64,000 nucleotides of DNA, taken from contig NZ_FNNG01000004.1 in the NCBI RefSeq assembly GCF_900106765.1, positions 62,001-126,000 on the forward strand, written 5' to 3'. The stretch comes from Tepidimicrobium xylanilyticum (GTDB lineage Bacteria; Bacillota; Clostridia; Tissierellales; Tepidimicrobiaceae). This document shows, piece by piece, positions 9,102-16,380 of the stretch; position 1 is the stretch's first letter; each line of letters opens with the position of its first letter. The notes beneath the pieces are model-generated. The model saw nothing but the letters and a program-made list of their open reading frames with translations, was not told the DNA's origin and did no database searches. Position numbers and translations under genes: made by a program.

Positions 9102-10475
9102 TTATTTTAGGTTATATTTGGATATTTTATACTGAAGAGTTTGTCGGGGAATGTTTAATAATTGGGCTGTATAACTAATATTGTATTCTGCCCTTTCCAA
9201 AGCCTCCTCTATTAATTCCTTTTCTATTCTTTCCAAAGTATCCTTTAAAGATAGACTTGCCGTTGGTACTGCGTTTTTATATTTAGCAGGCAGATGTTCT
9301 ATTCCTATTATCTCCATATCACTAATACTCATAATCCCTTCGATTAGATTTTCCAACTCCCTTACATTACCATCCCAGGGATTGGACATAAATACATCCA
9401 TTACTTCCTTAGATACTCCCTTTACTTTTTTGCCCAATTTTTTATTAATCTTTTCTATGAAATGCTCAGTAAGTAAGGAAATATCGTCTTTTCTCTCCCT
9501 TAATGGGGGGATATTGATGCTTATTACATTTAACCTATAATACAGGTCCCTTCTTAAACACTGTTGTTTTACTGCCTCTTCTGGAGGTATGTTGGTAGCA
9601 GTAATTATCCTTACATCTACATTAATAGTATTAATTCCACCTACTGGCCTAAAACTGCCATCCTGCAAAACTCTTAAAAGTTTAGATTGTAATTCCAAAG
9701 GCATGGAGTTTATTTCATCTAAAAACAAAGTGCCTCCATGGGCTAATTGGAATAAACCTTCTCTATCTTCTGCACCGGTAAATCCTCCCTTAACAGTTCC
9801 AAAAAGGATCCCTTCTAACAGGTTGGCAGGTAATGCGGCACAGTTTTGGGTGATGAATGGTTTATTTCTTCTCTTACTGGCATTATGTATGGCGTGGACT
9901 AATAATTCCTTACCTGTACCCGTATCCCCATATATTAAGACTGGGACGTCCACTTCTGCGGCTTTTAAGGCCATCTGTTTAATCTTTAACATCTCCTTAT
10001 TTTGACCTATTATGTCCAGGAAGGTATATTGAGCCGTTTCCTTTTCTTTATTTTTCCCTATATCGTTATTATACAGCCTGCTTTGAAGGTCAACTATCTT
10101 CTGAGACATTTCCCTAACTTGGGTTATATCTTTAGATATTTCCAATGCTCCTAATATTTTACCACTGGATTTTATTGGAATTGAGGAATTGATAGTGGTA
10201 ATTTTTTCCCCCTTGTAATTGATGAAGGTCTGCTCTTTCTTAAGTATAGGCCTTCCCGTTCTAATAACCGTTAACAGGGTAGAGGTTTCATGGCTTAATG
10301 ATGGATAAACCTCCAACAAATGCCTACCTATAACTTTTTCCCTATCTATACCATCTATTTTTTGCCCATATAGGTTCTGAAAAACTATCATTCCATTCCT
10401 GTCGATAATATGAATCCCCTCTTCTATATAATCCAGTATTTCTAAGATGTTTTCTTTAAAAAATAGATCCTTCAT
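9102..10475 (-). CDS. sigma-54 dependent activator (PAS, AAA+, Fis HTH), probable lysine-fermentation regulator
   Basis: The 457-residue protein has an N-terminal PAS domain (about 10-120). A sigma-54 AAA+ domain follows, with Walker A GDTGTGKE (183-190) and a GGFTGA loop (230-235, a variant of GAFTGA). A Fis-type helix-turn-helix forms the C-terminus (YNISYTAQLLNIPRQTLQYK). The frame opens at a GTG (10505), but an AGAAGGTGG binding site before ATG 10475 indicates the true start. It sits immediately upstream of a sigma-54 promoter for kdd-kam, so it most likely controls that operon. What the PAS domain senses cannot be read from sequence. Confidence 0.9.
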   Translation of the reverse strand: MKDLFFKENILEILDYIEEGIHIIDRNGMIVFQNLYGQKIDGIDREKVIGRHLLEVYPSLSHETSTLLTVIRTGRPILKKEQTFINYKGEKITTINSSIPIKSSGKILGALEISKDITQVREMSQKIVDLQSRLYNNDIGKNKEKETAQYTFLDIIGQNKEMLKIKQMALKAAEVDVPVLIYGDTGTGKELLVHAIHNASKRRNKPFITQNCAALPANLLEGILFGTVKGGFTGAEDREGLFQLAHGGTLFLDEINSMPLELQSKLLRVLQDGSFRPVGGINTINVDVRIITATNIPPEEAVKQQCLRRDLYYRLNVISINIPPLRERKDDISLLTEHFIEKINKKLGKKVKGVSKEVMDVFMSNPWDGNVRELENLIEGIMSISDMEIIGIEHLPAKYKNAVPTASLSLKDTLERIEKELIEEALERAEYNISYTAQLLNIPRQTLQYKISKYNLK

Positions 10476-10509
10476 AAAAACCACCTTCTGCTGAATTTTA
10501 GGCACTTAA

Positions 10510-10525
10510 AGCCAAATTATAGGCA
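10510..10525. promoter_or_regulatory. dyad site upstream of the activator gene
   Basis: AGCCAAATTATAGGCA resembles the dyad at 9037-9052. It overlaps a perfect palindrome with 8-bp arms, ATAGGCAC/GTGCCTAT (10519-10538), around the murI stop codon. This could be autoregulation, or the palindrome could be the murI terminator without a T-run. Confidence 0.4.
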
Positions 10526-10534
10526 CTAGCGTGC

Positions 10535-11341
10535 CTATAGGCTTTCAATATTAACTTTCTCGACGGAAGCAATTTCCTTTTTCAGCATATTGCCTCCTAC
10601 CCTTTTGAACTTCTCAGGATTGTCACTTACATAAAAACGACATTTTCCTCCATCTGCTTTATTCGATAATAAGTTCTTCTCCTTTAACATTATCTTAGCT
10701 GCTTTGGCAGTTTCATATGCTGGGTTGACTAAAATTACATTATCTCCTAGTACTTTGTTAATAGTATAGCGAAGGGCTGGATAATGGGTACAGCCTAAAA
10801 CTAAGGAATCTATATTGTGTTCCTTTAATTCCAATAAATATTTTTTAGCTGTAAGATATGCTACATCAGTATTTTCCCAACCTTCTTCTACTATGGAAAC
10901 AAATAAAGGGCAGGGAATTCCTATTATCTCTGCAGAGGGTAACATCTGACGTATTTTTCGTTGGTAGGACTGGCTATTTATTGTCCCTTCTGTACCTATG
11001 ACTCCGATGATTGAATTTTTAGTTGCTGAAACAGCAGCTTTAGCTCCTGGTTCGATCACTCCTAATAATGGAATTTCGAATGCTTCTTGGGCTTCCTCCA
11101 TGGCTAAGGCTGAAGCTGTATTACAAGCTATTACAATAGCTTTTATATCCTTTGTAAGTAAGAATCTCACCGATTGAAAAAAGTATTTTATTACCGTTTC
11201 CTTAGAACGGGTTCCATATGGAATTCTAGCTGTATCTCCAAAATATACTATGTCTTCTCCTGGTAGCTGCTCCATTATCTCCTTTAATACGGTTAAGCCA
11301 CCAATTCCTGAATCAAATACTCCAATTGGTCTGTCGTCCAT
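10535..11341 (-). CDS. murI: glutamate racemase
   Basis: The enzyme makes D-glutamate for peptidoglycan by a two-base, cofactor-free mechanism. The 268-residue protein has both catalytic cysteines in family motifs: ACNTAS (Cys73) and GCTHYP (Cys184). The DSGIGGLTV start and GDTARIPYG motif are also present. The length is normal. It reads on the same strand as the downstream activator gene, with a gap of about 60 bases. Confidence 0.95.
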   Translation of the reverse strand: MDDRPIGVFDSGIGGLTVLKEIMEQLPGEDIVYFGDTARIPYGTRSKETVIKYFFQSVRFLLTKDIKAIVIACNTASALAMEEAQEAFEIPLLGVIEPGAKAAVSATKNSIIGVIGTEGTINSQSYQRKIRQMLPSAEIIGIPCPLFVSIVEEGWENTDVAYLTAKKYLLELKEHNIDSLVLGCTHYPALRYTINKVLGDNVILVNPAYETAKAAKIMLKEKNLLSNKADGGKCRFYVSDNPEKFKRVGGNMLKKEIASVEKVNIESL

Positions 11342-11443
11342 TGATAAACCCCCTTCTATTATATTCTATTAGTATTAGGGGATTTTTACAATCCTTTTTT
11401 AAACTAGTAAAATTAGCTAAATAATCATGTTAGTTTAATTTTA

Positions 11444-12418
11444 TTATCTTATATGTTCTAATATTTCTTTTTCTACTTTAGGTACACAGGGTACATAAAA
11501 TTTCAATAACTTCAAACTCCCTGATATTTGGTATCTCCCTAAACTAGCAGGTATAAAAATACTATCTCCTAAACTCAACTTTTCTTCTCCATTGTTATAT
11601 ATAATAGTCCCTTCTCCTTCAACACAAGTGTAAATATGAAATCTTTCTTTATCGCTAGCTCCCAAAAGATTCTTTCTTATATCATAAAGTTCTAATACAA
11701 AATGTGGGTTTAAACAATAATATGTTTTATCATAATTTTCACTTTCTATTTTTATTCCTCTGCTTTTTTTCCCTTCTATTCTAAAATCCATTACTTGAAA
11801 AGCTTTTTCTATGTGTACTTCTCTCCCTCTATTATAGTCATAAACTCTATAAGTTATATCACTGTTTTGCTGTATTTCTATGGCAGTTATTCCAGGTCCT
11901 AGAGAGTGAATAAGTCCAGGTTTTATATAATATACATCTCCTTTTCTAACCTGAATAACATTCAAATATTCATCTATATTGTCATTTTCTATTGCTTCCT
12001 TAAATTCCTCTTTAGTACAATTTTTTGTTCCTAATATTATTGATGCTCCTTCCTGTGCATCCATGATGTACCAAGTTTCGGTTTTCCCCACTTCTCCTTC
12101 ATTAGTAAGAGCATATTTATCATCTGGATGAACTTGAACAGAAAGTTTATCATTTGAATCCAATATCTTTACAAGCAATGGAAATCTTTCTTTAGAAATT
12201 TTGCTTCCTAATAATTTTTCTCCATATATATCGATTAGTTGATCTAACCTAATTCCCTTAAACTCTCCATTAGAAACTACACTTATACCATTGCGATGAC
12301 ATGCTACATCCCAACTTTCGCCAATTTTCCCTTCTGGCACATTGTCCCTAAATCTTTTCAGCCTCTCTCCTCCCCATATTTTTTTATAATATAAATTCTC
12401 AAATTTCAGTGGATACAT
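11444..12418 (-). CDS. manA: mannose-6-phosphate isomerase, class I
   Basis: This zinc enzyme interconverts mannose 6-phosphate and fructose 6-phosphate. The 324-residue protein starts YPLKFENLYYKKIWGGERL and has the QVHPDD zinc-site motif (about 107-112) and a PGLIHSLG segment further on. It has the short form and cupin fold typical of Firmicutes. It lies 170 bases downstream of a mannose-family PTS operon on the same strand and may feed the imported sugar phosphate into glycolysis. The substrate of that PTS is not certain. Confidence 0.92.
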   Translation of the reverse strand: MYPLKFENLYYKKIWGGERLKRFRDNVPEGKIGESWDVACHRNGISVVSNGEFKGIRLDQLIDIYGEKLLGSKISKERFPLLVKILDSNDKLSVQVHPDDKYALTNEGEVGKTETWYIMDAQEGASIILGTKNCTKEEFKEAIENDNIDEYLNVIQVRKGDVYYIKPGLIHSLGPGITAIEIQQNSDITYRVYDYNRGREVHIEKAFQVMDFRIEGKKSRGIKIESENYDKTYYCLNPHFVLELYDIRKNLLGASDKERFHIYTCVEGEGTIIYNNGEEKLSLGDSIFIPASLGRYQISGSLKLLKFYVPCVPKVEKEILEHIR

Positions 12419-12479
12419 GCTTTTCTCCTTTCATCTATAAAACTCTAATTGTTTAAATACCAAAAAGTCCCTCATAAGT

Positions 12480-12516
12480 AATTGTAAGGAAGAACTAGAG
12501 ATCCTTCCTTACAATT
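12480..12516. promoter_or_regulatory. strong hairpin between oxidoreductase gene and manA
   Basis: AATTGTAAGGAAG (12480-12492) and CTTCCTTACAATT (12504-12516) form a perfect 13-bp stem. No T-run follows on the minus strand, so it may be an mRNA-stabilising or processing structure, or a weak terminator, rather than a classical terminator. Confidence 0.5.
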
Positions 12517-12588
12517 AAATTTAATTATTAATTTCAATTTCTACCTAATAAAGATACTACATCCTCATCTATGATAGTGTATAATTTC

Positions 12589-13593
12589 TCACTCAAGTAA
12601 AGCCTCCATAGTATAATCAGCAGGAAATTTAACCCCCATCTTTTTCCTTGCCTTTTCCATTATACTCATTACATGTAAAGATTGCTCAAATGAGTTTATA
12701 TCTGATTCAGTTTTTCCTTCATTAATCAATTTGGCAAATTCTTTTGCTTCATAGTACATATTATGCTTATTTAGTTCCACAGACAAATCCTCTGTTTGCC
12801 CGTCATTATATATTATTTTTATTTTTTGTGGATGATCTATCTTATCTATAATCATAATTCCCTTTTCCCCTTGTATTTCCGATCCTAAATGAGAATTGGT
12901 AATCTTGGAATGGATTATTATAGCTTCCATATCATCATATTTTAATAACAAACTGCCTAACCCATCCACACCAGAAGACAATATATATCCATTTGCAACT
13001 ACATCCTTTGGTAGTCCAAATAAGAGGACTAGGGGATGAATACAATATACCCCTATATCCATTAGTGAGCCTGCTGAAAACTCTGGATTAAATATATTTG
13101 GAAGCTCCCCAGCTTTGAAAGCGTCATATCTAGAAGAATATTGACAGTAATTACCTATATATCTTCTGATGGTTCCTAACTTATGAAGATTATCTTTTAT
13201 GATTGAAATGGATGGTAAAAAATTAGTCCTTAGAGCCTCCATTAATAATACACCGTTTTCCCTAGCTGCAGCTACCATAGATTTTAGTTCTTCTACATTG
13301 GAGGCTATAGCTTTCTCACAAATAACATGTTTTTTATTTCTTAAAAATAACTTTGAATGTTCAGCATGGAATGAATTAGGGCTGGCTATATAAACTGCAT
13401 CTATCTCATTACTCTTAGCCATCTCTTCCATGTTAATGAATATATTACCTACATTATACTTTTTAGCAAATTCTATAGCCTTATTTTCACTCCTAGAATA
13501 AACAGCATTTAATTTATAATCCCCTACCTGATTAGCCGCTTCTATAAAAGCTTCTGTAATCCAACTCGTTCCAACGATGCCATACCTTATCAT
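12589..13593 (-). CDS. Gfo/Idh/MocA family oxidoreductase
   Basis: The 334-residue protein has an N-terminal Rossmann NAD(P) domain (IRYGIVGTSWITEAF) and a C-terminal Gfo/Idh/MocA alpha/beta domain. The EKAIASN motif (about 96-102) is the usual catalytic lysine region (EKP in many members). The family oxidises or reduces sugars and sugar derivatives. It is the fifth gene of the sigma-54-dependent PTS operon, 30 bases after the IID gene, so it probably acts on the imported sugar. The exact substrate cannot be inferred. Confidence 0.85.
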   Translation of the reverse strand: MIRYGIVGTSWITEAFIEAANQVGDYKLNAVYSRSENKAIEFAKKYNVGNIFINMEEMAKSNEIDAVYIASPNSFHAEHSKLFLRNKKHVICEKAIASNVEELKSMVAAARENGVLLMEALRTNFLPSISIIKDNLHKLGTIRRYIGNYCQYSSRYDAFKAGELPNIFNPEFSAGSLMDIGVYCIHPLVLLFGLPKDVVANGYILSSGVDGLGSLLLKYDDMEAIIIHSKITNSHLGSEIQGEKGIMIIDKIDHPQKIKIIYNDGQTEDLSVELNKHNMYYEAKEFAKLINEGKTESDINSFEQSLHVMSIMEKARKKMGVKFPADYTMEALLE

Positions 13594-13623
13594 AACATTT
13601 GCTCCTTTATAATGAGTTTTTTA

Positions 13624-14451
13624 TTAAACCAATATACCTAAAGCGTACCCCACTATGCCAACTACAAATAATCCCAATATTAGAACCAGTGGCGAAACTT
13701 TCTTCTTCAATAATCGCATACATGTAAAGGTCAATAATAATGCTGCAAGACCCGGCATCAACTGATCTAGTATGTCTTGAACTGTAGTTACTACATGTGT
13801 CCCATCTTGCATGGTTACTTCGGATACTACCCCACCAATATTAATATTAGTCCATTGATTAACAAGTGCCCCCATAACAAACAATCCTAAAATTGAAGCA
13901 CCTTCTGTAATCTTTTGCAAAGCATTGCCAGCTATATCTTTCATAACGTCCATACCTTTTTTATAGCCATAATCTATCCCATACCATCTAACAGCTAAAC
14001 GTACTAAGTTAAATCCTATGAAGAAAATAAGAGGTCCTAATAAACTTCCAGTTAATGCAAAGGTAGCTCCTAAAGCTGCTAGTACAGGTCTTAAGGTTCC
14101 CCAGAATATTGGATCGCCAACCCCTGCTAAAGGTCCCATAAGTCCTACTTTTATACCATTAATAGCTCCATCATCTATATCCGCTCCCGCAGCTTTTTCC
14201 TCTTCCATAGCTATAGTTAATCCCAATATAGGAGCAGTCACAAAAGGTTGAGTATTGAAAAATTCTAGATGCCTTTTTAAGGCTTTCTTTTTCTCATCTC
14301 CATCATATAACTTATCAATAACAGGTATCATAGAATAACAAAACCCTAAATTCTGCATCCTTTCAAAATTCCAAGAACCCTGATGAAGATTTGAACGCCA
14401 AAATACTTTCTTTAAGTCTCTTTTAGATATTTTTTTATTGTCCGCTACCAT
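13624..14451 (-). CDS. PTS mannose/fructose/sorbose family transporter subunit IID
   Basis: This membrane subunit works with IIC to form the sugar channel of a mannose-family PTS. The 275-residue protein begins with the family block FWRSNLHQGSWNFERMQNLGFCYSM, contains GLMGPLAGVGDPIFWG (about 108-123), and ends in transmembrane segments. It is fourth in the IIA-IIB-IIC-IID operon. Confidence 0.93.
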   Translation of the reverse strand: MVADNKKISKRDLKKVFWRSNLHQGSWNFERMQNLGFCYSMIPVIDKLYDGDEKKKALKRHLEFFNTQPFVTAPILGLTIAMEEEKAAGADIDDGAINGIKVGLMGPLAGVGDPIFWGTLRPVLAALGATFALTGSLLGPLIFFIGFNLVRLAVRWYGIDYGYKKGMDVMKDIAGNALQKITEGASILGLFVMGALVNQWTNINIGGVVSEVTMQDGTHVVTTVQDILDQLMPGLAALLLTFTCMRLLKKKVSPLVLILGLFVVGIVGYALGILV

Positions 14452-14461
14452 CTTATCCCCC

Positions 14462-15253
14462 CTAATCTAAGAAATCATCACCATATTGACCACTATCAAC
14501 CACATCTGCCACAGCAGCCTTGTTATATTTCGGGTTAAGTTGAATATATATTATGGCTAATACCGTTCCAATGACACCTAAAGCTACTAAATTATAGTCA
14601 GTAAAACCTGCTATTACAAAACCTAGAAAGAAAAATGGCATTAGATATTTTGCTCCCATCATGTTGATTACCATTGCATACCCTACTACAACAATAAACC
14701 CACCTGCTACGTTTAACCCACCTGTTATAACGGGTGGAATTGAGTTAAATAGATTTTGAACCGCTGAAGCATCTGCAAACATTGCTACTAATGCTGCTGG
14801 TATAGCAACTCTCAAACCTTGCATTAATACTGCTAACAAATGTATTCTCTCAACACCTTTGATGTTTCCTGCCTCTGCATGGATATCTGCCCTATGAACT
14901 AACCCTACACATAGAGTTCTAACTAGGATTGTTAATATTTGGCCAGCTGCTGCAATGGGTATTGCTAAAGCTATACCTGTGCTTATTGACTGCTTCCCTG
15001 CTATAACCAATATAGTTGATATTACCGATGCCATTGCTGCATCTGGAGCTAAAGCTGCACCAATATTCATCCACCCCAGTGCCATCATCTCAAGAGTACC
15101 ACCAACTATAATTCCTGTTTTTATATCTCCTAAAACTAATCCCACCAAAGTACAAGCTATTAATGGTCTATGTGATTGAAATTCATCTAATACACTTCCT
15201 ATCCCTGCAAATAAAGCAACGATAGATACCAATATTACTTGTATAGCACTCAT
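14462..15253 (-). CDS. PTS mannose/fructose/sorbose family transporter subunit IIC
   Basis: The 263-residue polytopic membrane protein is the translocation subunit of the same PTS. It has the family features DEFQSHRPLIACTLVGLVLG near the N-terminus and GGTLEMMALGWMNIGAA (about 51-67). It is spaced 10 bases before the IID gene. Confidence 0.93.
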   Translation of the reverse strand: MSAIQVILVSIVALFAGIGSVLDEFQSHRPLIACTLVGLVLGDIKTGIIVGGTLEMMALGWMNIGAALAPDAAMASVISTILVIAGKQSISTGIALAIPIAAAGQILTILVRTLCVGLVHRADIHAEAGNIKGVERIHLLAVLMQGLRVAIPAALVAMFADASAVQNLFNSIPPVITGGLNVAGGFIVVVGYAMVINMMGAKYLMPFFFLGFVIAGFTDYNLVALGVIGTVLAIIYIQLNPKYNKAAVADVVDSGQYGDDFLD

Positions 15254-15285
15254 AAAATCTCAACTCCCTTAAAATCATTATTAAT

Positions 15286-15777
15286 TTACAGCAAATTATG
15301 TTCTTTAATCTTTGCCATTACATCTAACTTAAAATCTGATGATACTTGCCTTCCTTCAATTTCTATCCCCCTTTCATCTAAAGATTTAAAGGCTTGCACA
15401 TCCTTTTCATCTACGGATATAACCCCTGTTATTTGTTTTTTGCCACTCTTATAGGACATCCCCCCTACATTAACGCTTTTTATATCAACTCCCATTTCCA
15501 CTAATCTCAACACATCTGTGGGATTAGTAAATAATAATAGGACTTTAACTCCTTTATAAGCTGGGTTATTATAAACCCTTACCATTTTTTCTATGCTCAC
15601 CACATTTGCCTTTACTCCTGCAGGCACTACTTGTTCTATTAACGTTTTCCTAACTACATCCGCTGCTATATCATCATTACATACAATAACACGATCACAT
15701 TTGGTTTCCTTAACCCAATTGGTAACAACTTGTCCATGAATTAATCTATCATCGATTCTTGCTAGCACAATATCCAT
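15286..15777 (-). CDS. PTS mannose/fructose/sorbose family subunit IIB
   Basis: This cytoplasmic phosphotransfer subunit (163 residues) starts MDIVLARIDDRLIHGQVVTNW, where the histidine of RLIHGQV (His14) is the phosphorylated residue of the family. It receives phosphate from IIA and passes it to the sugar during uptake through IIC/IID. Its ATG directly abuts the IIA stop codon, indicating coupling. Confidence 0.94.
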   Translation of the reverse strand: MDIVLARIDDRLIHGQVVTNWVKETKCDRVIVCNDDIAADVVRKTLIEQVVPAGVKANVVSIEKMVRVYNNPAYKGVKVLLLFTNPTDVLRLVEMGVDIKSVNVGGMSYKSGKKQITGVISVDEKDVQAFKSLDERGIEIEGRQVSSDFKLDVMAKIKEHNLL

Positions 15778-16212
15778 CTATAATTCCTCCTCATCTTCAT
15801 GTTTTGATATTTTTTTGATAAAATCCTCTTTAAAGCTGCTTATCCCTTGAGAACCAGAATTTTTTAATACCTCTACTAGTTCATTAAGTTCCATATTATC
15901 CCTTTTGGTTATTGTCTCAAGTAACATGGGTATGTTAACGCCAGTAACAATATCCATATTACCCTCCTTATATACTATCTTAGTAGCTGCATTAAAAGGG
16001 CTGCCAGCAAATACATCTACTAAGAATATCAACCCTTTACTAATATCCAATTCTTTCATTGCAGCTTGATACTTTTCCAGTATGTCATCTAAGCTTTCAC
16101 CTGGCATTAATGAAACGGTGCTTATGTTAGATTGTTTTCCACAGATCATTTCTGCAGTATTTAATAATTCTTCGCTAAGCCTACCATGAGATCCAATTAT
16201 AATCGAAACCAT
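15778..16212 (-). CDS. PTS mannose/fructose/sorbose family subunit IIA
   Basis: The 144-residue cytoplasmic subunit accepts phosphate from HPr. The N-terminal IIGSHGRLSEELL motif carries the phosphorylated His (His9), and LVDVFAGSPFNAA is the second family block. It is the first gene of the operon, behind a sigma-54 promoter and an AAGGAGG binding site. Confidence 0.93.
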   Translation of the reverse strand: MVSIIIGSHGRLSEELLNTAEMICGKQSNISTVSLMPGESLDDILEKYQAAMKELDISKGLIFLVDVFAGSPFNAATKIVYKEGNMDIVTGVNIPMLLETITKRDNMELNELVEVLKNSGSQGISSFKEDFIKKISKHEDEEEL

Positions 16213-16265
16213 TTGTCTTGCCTCCTTATGCTAACCTTAATATGCTAACCTTCGACATATTAAAT

Positions 16266-16281
16266 AGCAAGTCGCATGCCA
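16266..16281 (-). promoter_or_regulatory. sigma-54 promoter of the mannose-family PTS operon
   Basis: The minus strand reads TGGCATGCGACTTGCT, with the -24 and -12 elements in exact register. The predicted transcription start is near 16255, about 43 bases before the IIA ATG. The LevR-type activator gene lies just upstream. Confidence 0.87.
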
Positions 16282-16288
16282 ACATGTA

Positions 16289-16369
16289 GTATTAAAACTT
16301 TTTTGCTTATTTTCAAAGTTTGATAACTTTTATCTTTATGTTTAATACTGTATTTTAAATTTAATACAC
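16289..16369. promoter_or_regulatory. repeated TTTAATAC boxes, candidate LevR enhancer sites
   Basis: GTATTAAA (16289-16296), TTTAATAC (16341-16348), GTATTTTA (16350-16357) and TTTAATAC (16360-16367) form inverted pairs directly upstream of the sigma-54 promoter. The position fits an enhancer for the adjacent activator. The repeated box is seen; the binding is inferred. Confidence 0.45.
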
Positions 16370-16380
16370 TTGTGCTGTTT

